A DNA stretch of 7,170 bases from Candidatus Magasanikbacteria bacterium CG_4_10_14_0_8_um_filter_42_12 (lineage in GTDB: Bacteria; Patescibacteriota; Patescibacteriia; Magasanikbacterales; UBA922), in assembly GCA_002784795.1 (NCBI GenBank), contig PFLZ01000104.1, forward strand, positions 1 through 7,170. The letters are read 5' to 3'. Positions within the stretch are counted from its first letter, which is position 1; every line of letters begins with the position of its first letter. Below are positions 1-3,549 of the stretch, in pieces. A model generated the notes under the pieces. The model worked only from the letters and a program-made list of their open reading frames with translations, was not told the origin of the DNA and made no database searches. The position numbers and the translations under genes are program-made.

Positions 1-162
1 GAATTTCGCTTTAATCATCGTAACGATAATATTTATAATTTACTTTTAAAGATAGTTCTTAATTAATTTGTCTACTTTTGCTAGGCAAGACCCATGTATT
101 AAATATCAAATTGGTATCATATAGTATAGCATATACGGCTGTTTCATTGCCACATATACAAC

Positions 163-191
163 TTGACAATATCACCAATTTCCCGTATACT
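163..191 (+). promoter_or_regulatory. Sigma70-type promoter of the tRNA-His cassette
   Basis: TTGACA at 163-168 and TATACT at 186-191 are separated by exactly 17 nt, close to the consensus housekeeping promoter. Transcription would begin near 198, ahead of both the degenerate tRNA-like copy (about 224) and the intact tRNA-His (355). No other good promoter is visible between the two, so the tRNA is probably processed from a precursor that also contains the degenerate copy. Inferred from sequence only. Confidence 0.75.
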
Positions 192-223
192 CCTCTTCGT
201 TCCTTCTATAAAGTCCTTTGTGG

Positions 224-315
224 GGAGATCACTGGTATACTGGTTAGCACTTCGGTTTGTGGTACCGACAATACGGGTTTCAGGAAACACTGATCCCGCT
301 TACACGCAGTGGTTG
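224..315 (+). pseudogene. Degenerate tRNA-His-like copy
   Basis: Positions 233-279 match 363-409 of the intact tRNA-His at 44 of 47 bases. They cover the T8/G9 positions, the D arm, the whole anticodon arm with anticodon GTG (259-261), the variable region and the 5' half of the T arm. After 279 the copy diverges. The T-loop is expanded: ACGGG (273-277) can meet CCCG (295-298) only across 17 nt. No CCA follows, and the acceptor can be closed only weakly (227-232 with 309-314, two G-U pairs, after 9 unpaired bases). Ordinary tRNA function is therefore unlikely. It lies downstream of a strong promoter and upstream of the real tRNA, so it is probably transcribed. It may be a decayed tandem duplicate or, less likely, a tRNA-like RNA element in the precursor. 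The boundaries are approximate. Confidence 0.7.
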
Positions 316-354
316 CGGGACAATTCTTTACAACAAAAACAAAATTCGTTTCGG

Positions 355-430
355 GGTGGCCATGGTATAATGGTTATTACTTCGGTTTGTGGTACCGACA
401 ATACGGGTTCAATTCCCGTTGGCCACCCCA
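355..430 (+). tRNA. tRNA-His (anticodon GTG)
   Basis: The cloverleaf can be drawn completely. G355 is the extra G-1 typical of tRNA-His and pairs with C427, the discriminator position. The acceptor GTGGCCA (356-362) pairs with TGGCCAC (420-426). The D arm is closed by GTA/TAC (365-367 with 378-380) around a loop containing GG. The anticodon stem TCGGT (382-386) and ACCGA (394-398) encloses loop TTGTGGT with anticodon GTG at 389-391. The T stem ACGGG/CCCGT (403-407 and 415-419) encloses TTCAATT. CCA is encoded (428-430). It decodes CAC and CAU. It is convergent with rpsA and shares a two-way terminator with it. The promoter appears to be the one at 163-191. Confidence 0.96.
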
Positions 431-449
431 AAGCGAATTTGCGTACAAA

Positions 450-480
450 AAAACGGCTCTCAATATGAAAGCCGTTTTTT
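450..480. terminator. Bidirectional terminator between tRNA-His and rpsA
   Basis: ACGGCT (453-458) pairs with AGCCGT (470-475), extended by A-U pairs outward (450-452 with 476-478). On the plus strand the stem is followed by a T run to 480. On the minus strand, 10 nt beyond the rpsA stop, it is followed by the complement of the A run at 447-453. It can therefore end both convergent transcripts. Confidence 0.85.
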
Positions 481-489
481 GTAGTTGTA

Positions 490-1671
490 TTATTCTGCAA
501 CTTGTTCTTCAGCCTTCTCTTCTTTCTTTTCTTCCGCAGCTGCCTCAGGTTTCTTTTCTTCTTTCTTTTGTTCAGCTTTTGGCTTCACCCCTTCGAGACG
601 AAGACCAAGGCGATGTTCAGCTGGTTCGATATTTACAATTTCAAATTTCTTGACATCACCGACTTTGAATTCATCACCCATTTTGTCTTCTCCCATTTGT
701 CCATTGGACAATTCTGAGATATGAGCAAGTCCATGAATATCATTGTCGAGACGAATCATGAGACCAAATGGTTCTACTTTATGAATCTGTCCTTCAACAA
801 TTTGTCCCATCTTGTAATTATCTTTGACACTTTTCCATGGATCGTCAACTAGACGCTTGATAGAGAGATAAATTTTTGATTTGTTCAGGTCGATGATTTG
901 CGCTTTGACACGATCTCCGATCTTCAACACATCCTTTGGATGATCAATTCGTTGCCATGCAATTTCTGAAATATGGACAAGTCCTTCCAGGCCTTCACCA
1001 AACTTGATGAATGCACCAAATGAAGTGAGTGCGCCTACTTCTCCCTCGATAATATCACCGATCTTGTATGCATCGAGTACGGCTTTTTGGGAATCTTCCC
1101 AAACTGCTTTTTCTGACACAATAAGTTTTTCATTATTTTTGTTTGCGTCGAGCACTTTTACTTGCATTGTTTTGCCGATGTGTTGCTTTAGGTGCTCGAG
1201 AATACGATTTTTGTCTCCACCTGGCACACGAGGATAATTTTCTGGAGAAAGCTGTGATACTGGCATAAACCCGACAAGTGCGTCGACTTGTACCATGAGA
1301 CCACCTTTGTTTGCATTGACGATCTTTCCTTCGAGAGTCAATCCATTTTGAACAAGTTCTTCCATGCGCTTCCAGACAATTTCGTGTCCAGCAGCACGGA
1401 AAGACAATTCCATTTCACCATTTTCATTTTCTTTTTCTACAACAGTTGCTTCTACTTCGTCTCCAATATGAATATTGGAAAATTGGTCTGATTCACTAAA
1501 GAGTTCATGTCCGCGAATAACACCAGTGGTTACACCACTGACATCAATACGAACTGCCCCATTATCTACAGAGATAACAGTACCTTTTACCAATTCTCCT
1601 TCTCCTGGGAGCTTGGTAAAGAACTTCTTCAATAGGTCTCCAAAGGACCCTTTCTTTTCTTCGTCTGACAT
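490..1671 (-). CDS. rpsA: 30S ribosomal protein S1 (four S1 domains)
   Basis: This 393-residue protein has four S1 (OB-fold, RNA-binding) repeats at about residues 26-92, 111-187, 204-273 and 288-360. The third carries the classic GDIIEGEV...SFGAFIKFGEGLEGLVHISEI pattern, split here across residues 205-237. Residues 363-393 are a Lys/Glu/Ala-rich, probably disordered tail. The first two repeats are divergent, as expected of the domains that anchor S1 to the ribosome. E. coli S1 has six repeats and about 557 residues; shorter four-domain forms are common in many phyla. S1 helps the 30S subunit bind and unfold mRNA, which matters where Shine-Dalgarno sites are rare, as in most genes here. The ATG at 1669-1671 starts MSDEEKKG. 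No Shine-Dalgarno site lies just ahead of it. It has its own promoter (1748-1776) and is monocistronic. Confidence 0.93.
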   Translation of the reverse strand: MSDEEKKGSFGDLLKKFFTKLPGEGELVKGTVISVDNGAVRIDVSGVTTGVIRGHELFSESDQFSNIHIGDEVEATVVEKENENGEMELSFRAAGHEIVWKRMEELVQNGLTLEGKIVNANKGGLMVQVDALVGFMPVSQLSPENYPRVPGGDKNRILEHLKQHIGKTMQVKVLDANKNNEKLIVSEKAVWEDSQKAVLDAYKIGDIIEGEVGALTSFGAFIKFGEGLEGLVHISEIAWQRIDHPKDVLKIGDRVKAQIIDLNKSKIYLSIKRLVDDPWKSVKDNYKMGQIVEGQIHKVEPFGLMIRLDNDIHGLAHISELSNGQMGEDKMGDEFKVGDVKKFEIVNIEPAEHRLGLRLEGVKPKAEQKKEEKKPEAAAEEKKEEKAEEQVAE

Positions 1672-1741
1672 ATTATAAATAATACTACCCCGCAGGTGAC
1701 GAAACCCGCACGAGGACCCTGTTATTCAGGGATAATTAAGC
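1672..1741 (-). promoter_or_regulatory. Structured 5' leader of rpsA
   Basis: The roughly 70-nt untranslated leader contains a perfect hairpin, CCCTG-N5-CAGGG, at 1717-1731. A weaker stem-loop closed by GTG/CAC (1696-1698 with 1709-1711) lies next to it. The CAGG arm of the first hairpin could alternatively pair with CCTG, whose plus-strand complement is 1693-1696, giving two competing folds. The 15 nt before the start codon are AT-rich and lack a Shine-Dalgarno site. S1 is autoregulated through its leader in gammaproteobacteria; a similar role here is inference. Confidence 0.4.
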
Positions 1742-1747
1742 CGAGAG

Positions 1748-1776
1748 AGCATACCACAAAATGTCACATATTGCAA
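1748..1776 (-). promoter_or_regulatory. Promoter of rpsA
   Basis: On the minus strand, TTGCAA (plus positions 1771-1776) and TATGCT (complement of 1748-1753) are separated by 17 nt. Transcription would start near 1741 and give a leader of about 70 nt. The promoter sits 16 nt after the T run that ends the upstream minus-strand gene, so rpsA is an independent unit. Confidence 0.65.
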
Positions 1777-1792
1777 GGGGTATAGAATCTAT

Positions 1793-1816
1793 AAAAAAAA
1801 CAAGCTTTTTGGCTTG
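1793..1816 (-). terminator. Terminator of the small orphan gene
   Basis: Reading the minus strand, CAAGC pairs with GCTTG across a 6-nt loop (plus 1801-1805 and 1812-1816), followed at once by eight T residues (plus 1793-1800). The stem is short but the U tract is ideal. It separates the small gene at 1905-2168 from rpsA. Confidence 0.7.
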
Positions 1817-1842
1817 AATGAGGCATTTTTTGTGAAGAATGG

Positions 1843-1884
1843 CGCGACGGACGGCTGAGTGCTCTTGGCTCAGCCGTCCGCGCG
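1843..1884. repeat. Long GC-rich inverted repeat downstream of the orphan gene
   Basis: CGGACGGCTGAG (1848-1859) and CTCAGCCGTCCG (1869-1880) form a perfect 12-bp stem with a 9-nt loop. After a single bulged A (1847) the stem continues for 4 bp (1843-1846 with 1881-1884). It begins about 20 nt past the stop codon of the orphan gene. No U tract follows on either strand, so it is more likely a 3' stabilising structure, a protein-binding palindrome or a mobile-element remnant than a terminator. Confidence 0.7.
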
Positions 1885-1904
1885 TGTGCGTGTGGTGTGC
1901 CGCG

Positions 1905-2168
1905 CTACTTGCGCGCGATGACCACAAAGGTCGGGAGAACGTGGAACTCACTCCCGTCCTCGCAAAAGGTTTCAGCATCAGAGTCGAAATCTCCAGGACA
2001 GAGCGTCATGCCATGCTGAATGTACAGCGTGGGGAGATAGATGTTCTCTACCGGCACCACCTGCGTTGCAGGGTCCAGGACACTGAGAGGCCCCCCGTTG
2101 CGGGGGAAGTAGACCATCACCAGGACTACCGTGAGCAGCCCCCCCAGCAACAAAATTCCCTTCTTCAT
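1905..2168 (-). CDS. Small membrane-anchored or secreted protein of unknown function
   Basis: I do not recognise this 87-residue protein. Residues 4-21 form one hydrophobic segment after two lysines, which fits a signal peptide or N-terminal anchor. There is no lipobox cysteine. The rest (about 22-87) would lie outside the membrane and is acidic in part, with cysteines at 57 and 69 that could form a disulfide. Four features argue that it is real: a strong AGGAGG ribosome site 4 nt before the ATG (unusual in this window), a promoter at 2222-2250, a terminator at 1793-1816, and a length open from end to end. The segment is clearly richer in G and C than rpsA or rplS, and a 9-bp direct repeat flanks it, so recent acquisition is possible. 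The function is unknown. Confidence 0.65.
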   Translation of the reverse strand: MKKGILLLGGLLTVVLVMVYFPRNGGPLSVLDPATQVVPVENIYLPTLYIQHGMTLCPGDFDSDAETFCEDGSEFHVLPTFVVIARK

Positions 2169-2169
2169 G

Positions 2170-2202
2170 AGTCCTCCTCAGGACTGCCCCGCTGAACGGG
2201 GC
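2170..2202 (-). promoter_or_regulatory. Two adjacent leader hairpins, one enclosing the Shine-Dalgarno site
   Basis: In the leader of the orphan gene, GCCCCG-N5-CGGGGC (plus 2186-2191 and 2197-2202) forms a 6-bp hairpin. It abuts AGTCC-N6-GGACT (plus 2170-2174 and 2181-2185), whose loop and 3' arm contain the AGGAGG ribosome site. Folding would partly hide the site, so translation could be controlled by RNA structure, temperature or a bound factor. The pairing is seen directly; the regulation is inferred. Confidence 0.5.
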
Positions 2203-2221
2203 GTGTGCGCGTGATTGCAAT

Positions 2222-2250
2222 AGACTACAGGAGAATCCCCTCTTCGTCAA
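2222..2250 (-). promoter_or_regulatory. Promoter of the small orphan gene
   Basis: On the minus strand, TTGACG (complement of 2245-2250) and TAGTCT (complement of 2222-2227) are separated by 17 nt. Transcription would begin near 2214, giving a leader of about 46 nt. It is divergent from the rplS promoter; the two -35 boxes are 22 nt apart. Confidence 0.6.
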
Positions 2251-2259
2251 TGATTTGCT

Positions 2260-2269
2260 CTGTGCACAG
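2260..2269. promoter_or_regulatory. Palindrome between divergent promoters, possible operator
   Basis: CTGTGCACAG is a perfect 10-bp palindrome. It lies between the -35 boxes of the divergent promoters for the orphan gene (2245-2250) and rplS (2273-2278), only 3 nt from the latter. A dimeric regulator bound here could affect both genes. No regulator is identified. Confidence 0.3.
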
Positions 2270-2272
2270 CTC

Positions 2273-2301
2273 TTGACAAGATTCCCTCTTTGCTATAGAA
2301 T
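2273..2301 (+). promoter_or_regulatory. Promoter of rplS
   Basis: TTGACA at 2273-2278 and TAGAAT at 2296-2301 are separated by 17 nt. The predicted start is near 2308, leaving a leader of about 90 nt before the first likely start codon of L19. Confidence 0.75.
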
Positions 2302-2307
2302 ACGCGC

Positions 2308-2397
2308 ACGATATGACGTTGGGTGTCTCTCTGCTCCCTAGGGGGACGAGGGCGAACAATCCTCCAACCTCTCTATCATTCAGTAATTTTTATCTAT
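2308..2397 (+). promoter_or_regulatory. Structured 5' leader of rplS
   Basis: GTTGG (2318-2322) can pair with CCAAC (2364-2368), enclosing a smaller stem-loop: TCCC (2335-2338) with GGGA (2343-2346), plus CTC (2329-2331) with GAG (2348-2350). The leader is long and nested for a single ribosomal protein gene. L19 leaders that regulate rplS are known in Firmicutes. I cannot say this one belongs to that family; the role is inferred. Confidence 0.4.
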
Positions 2398-2838
2398 ATG
2401 TCAGAAGATATCAGAATGGCACTCAAGCCAGGGATGATCGTCAAAGTTCACCAAAAAATTAAAGACGTCAACGCCAAAGGAGAAGAAAAAGAGCGTATTC
2501 AACTCTTTGAAGGGACTATCCTCGCTGTCAAACATGGCAAGGAACCTGGCGCAACAGTCACTGTCCGAAAAATTTCAGATGGTGTCGGAGTCGAAAAAAT
2601 ATTTCCACTTCACTCCCCAGTTGTCGAAAAGATCGAACTCGTTCGACAAATGAAGGTAAAACAAGCTCGTCCATACTTCCTCCGAGAATACAAAAAGAAA
2701 CTTACCGAAGTACGAAAAGATCGAGGTGTACAAAAAAAAGAAAAAGTAGAAAATCCAGTTGTAAAGAAAGAAGTAGTACAAATGGATGAACCAGTTGTAG
2801 AGGAAATAACGGTAGAAGCAACAGAAACAAAAGAATAA
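2398..2838 (+). CDS. rplS: 50S ribosomal protein L19 with charged C-terminal extension
   Basis: The protein of 146 residues carries the L19 signature. A KPGMIVKVHQKI start to the barrel (residues 9-21) is followed by ERIQLFEGTI (32-41), VRKISDGVGVEKIFPLHSP (56-74) and KVKQARPYFLRE (86-97). L19 sits at the subunit interface of the large subunit. The usual protein ends at about 115 residues; here residues 105-146 form an extra Lys/Glu/Val-rich tail like the one on S1 in this window. The upstream frame is open to 2323, but homology begins only near residue 7. The ATG at 2398 is chosen; the ATG at 2416 (MALKPGM), with a weak AGAAG 8 nt before it, is a real alternative. The gene has its own promoter and terminator and seems monocistronic. 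Confidence 0.93.
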   Translation: MSEDIRMALKPGMIVKVHQKIKDVNAKGEEKERIQLFEGTILAVKHGKEPGATVTVRKISDGVGVEKIFPLHSPVVEKIELVRQMKVKQARPYFLREYKKKLTEVRKDRGVQKKEKVENPVVKKEVVQMDEPVVEEITVEATETKE

Positions 2839-2850
2839 TTTCAACATCAA

Positions 2851-2879
2851 AAAGAGACGTATCACTACGTCTCTTTCTT
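2851..2879 (+). terminator. Terminator of rplS
   Basis: AAAGAGACGTA (2851-2861) and TACGTCTCTTT (2866-2876) form a perfect 11-bp stem with a TCAC loop, starting 12 nt after the rplS stop. The T-rich end runs TTTCTT. Confidence 0.85.
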
Positions 2880-2883
2880 ATAC

Positions 2884-2911
2884 TTGACAATTTTAGAAAA
2901 ATCTATACAAT
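2884..2911 (+). promoter_or_regulatory. Promoter of a putative non-coding RNA
   Basis: TTGACA (2884-2889) and TACAAT (2906-2911) are 16 nt apart, within an overlapping TATACAAT. It begins just after the rplS terminator, and no open frame follows. Transcription would start at about 2917. Confidence 0.65.
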
Positions 2912-3072
2912 ATTCATTGCTGGTTCGGGGTCAACTCCGTTCTAAGTGACAGGTGGGTGGCGTTTGCTGGCGTACTTAAAACATCCCCTTGTCGGACTGG
3001 CCTTGGTATTCCCAGATGGGAGGGGCGTACACAGGGTCAGTCTCCCTTACATGTCCTGACAGCACTCAGGCA

Positions 3073-3106
3073 GGAGGCAGGCGATGCACATGCATCGCCT
3101 GCCTCC
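3073..3106. repeat. 15-bp perfect inverted repeat
   Basis: The arms 3073-3087 (beginning GGAGGCAGG) and 3092-3106 (ending CCTGCCTCC) are perfectly complementary around a 4-nt loop, ACAT. It lies 17 nt before the terminator stem. It is part of the putative RNA but very stable for a natural RNA hairpin and may be a functional module. Confidence 0.8.
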
Positions 3107-3123
3107 ACCTTCCATGTTCATTG

Positions 3124-3152
3124 AAAAAACAACGCTTCGTGCGTTGTTTTTT
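3124..3152. terminator. Terminator of the putative non-coding RNA
   Basis: AAAAAACAACGC (3124-3135) pairs perfectly with GCGTTGTTTTTT (3141-3152), a 12-bp stem with loop TTCGT. The T run is part of the stem, so it can work in both directions. Confidence 0.88.
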
Positions 3153-3154
3153 AA

Positions 3155-3183
3155 TTGACTTTTCTTTTCAGGAACCATAGTAT
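3155..3183 (+). promoter_or_regulatory. Promoter of a second orphan transcription unit
   Basis: TTGACT (3155-3160) and TAGTAT (3178-3183) are separated by 17 nt, immediately after the preceding terminator. A further TATACA at 3181-3186 overlaps. The transcript would begin near 3190 and run to the terminator at 3510-3537. Confidence 0.55.
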
Positions 3184-3453
3184 ACACATATTGCCCATGC
3201 CAAGTACCAATCAAATGAGAAAGCCCTGGGATCACTCCCTGAACGTTGGAAAGCTCTTGTCATGTTTTTTTCAACGGTAGGTCGCACAAAAAGCGAAATC
3301 GCAAACGTGCTGAATCTCTCTTACGGTACCGTGTGGGAAGGACCGGGAGTTCTCATTGTCCTGGGGCAATGTGATCCATACTTGTCTTCCTTTGGAGGAC
3401 ATGACACTCGGTCCGTTTTAACACGCTTCGCTCACGCTCATTGGGGAATGTAG
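3184..3453 (+). pseudogene. Probable remnant of a helix-turn-helix protein
   Basis: The frame open from 3181 to a TAG at 3451-3453 encodes, at about 3235-3318, a stretch that looks like a LuxR or sigma region 4 type helix-turn-helix. It reads SLPERWKALVMFF, then GRTKSEIANVLNLSYGTVW, with the typical EIA...L.LS.GTV pattern. A TAG at 3178-3180 precedes it, and no ATG, GTG or TTG start precedes the domain; the only ATG (3262) falls inside the first helix. After GTVW the sequence no longer resembles a DNA-binding domain. It is therefore either a decayed gene fragment or a small protein with an unusual start, such as ATT at 3190 on a leaderless mRNA. The opposite strand also looks protein-like here, so caution is needed. 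It lies within a promoter-to-terminator unit. Confidence 0.3.
3378..3398 (+). other. Hairpin within the second orphan unit
   Basis: TGTCTTCC and GGAGGACA form an 8-bp stem with one G-U pair and a TTT loop, at about 3383-3401. Its presence inside the open frame supports either an RNA role for this unit or a relic structure. The limits given are approximate. Confidence 0.35.
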
Positions 3454-3463
3454 TTTGAGCTTG

Positions 3464-3493
3464 GGGGAAGATAGTGGCAGCACTATCTTCCCC
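3464..3493. repeat. 13-bp perfect inverted repeat
   Basis: GGGGAAGATAGTG (3464-3476) and CACTATCTTCCCC (3481-3493) pair perfectly around a GCAG loop. There is no T run after it, and the terminator stem proper begins 17 nt later. The arrangement, a long perfect hairpin then a terminator, repeats that of the unit at 2917-3152. Confidence 0.8.
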
Positions 3494-3509
3494 TACATCT
3501 TAATGCACA

Positions 3510-3537
3510 AAAACACAACGCGACTGCGTTGTGTTTT
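3510..3537. terminator. Bidirectional terminator between the second orphan unit and endonuclease Q
   Basis: AAAACACAACGC (3510-3521) pairs perfectly with GCGTTGTGTTTT (3526-3537), a 12-bp stem with loop GACT. On the minus strand it lies 13 nt after the stop codon of the nuclease gene and ends in a T run, so it closes that operon as well as the plus-strand unit. Confidence 0.87.
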
Positions 3538-3549
3538 AATGTTCTTCAT

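Larger units (their letters stand above)
2917..3152 (+). ncRNA. Putative structured non-coding RNA of about 235 nt
   Basis: The stretch lies between a good promoter and a strong terminator and has no convincing reading frame. Hairpins follow each other in order: CGGGG-TCAA-CTCCG (2926-2939, one G-U); TAAGT with ACTTA (2943-2947 and 2974-2978); CCCCT with AGGGG (2985-2989 and 3021-3025) enclosing CTGG with CCAG (2997-3000 and 3012-3015); GTCAG with CTGAC (3036-3040 and 3056-3060); a perfect 15-bp stem (3073-3087 and 3092-3106, loop ACAT); then the terminator. It is richer in G and C than nearby genes, as structured RNAs often are in AT-rich genomes. I find no tmRNA, SRP RNA or RNase P core motifs, and it does not have the single long bulged hairpin of 6S RNA. 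The family is unknown. Confidence 0.5.

Noticed and set aside
1..18. Minus-strand ATG reading MIKAKF out of the window edge
   Set aside because: A gene may start here, divergent from the tRNA cassette, but six codons with no ribosome site and an unclear promoter are not enough.
2..49. Plus-strand frame reading NFALIIVTIIFIIYF then stop, like the end of a membrane protein
   Set aside because: Only 15 codons of AT-rich sequence are visible, and AT-rich DNA easily gives hydrophobic residues. It could be the 3' end of a gene before the window, but this cannot be supported.
224..430. Attachment site of an integrated element at tRNA-His
   Set aside because: The repeats are only 130 bp apart, cover the 5' and middle parts of the tRNA rather than its 3' end, and enclose no integrase or cargo.
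78..468. Open frames of 71 and 101 codons across the tRNA region
   Set aside because: They run through the tRNA-His and its degenerate copy, have no ribosome sites, and are not protein-like.
2323..2397. Longer N-terminus for L19 starting at 2323
   Set aside because: The extra 25 residues are unlike L19, and this stretch is better explained as the structured leader after the 2273-2301 promoter.
2989..3180. 63-codon plus-strand frame in the putative RNA
   Set aside because: It starts at a TTG, runs through the 15-bp hairpin and the terminator, and has cysteine-rich, non-protein-like composition.
2917..3537. CRISPR array, retron or tmRNA in the gene-free region
   Set aside because: There are no regularly spaced repeats, no reverse transcriptase, and no tRNA-like ends or tag frame.
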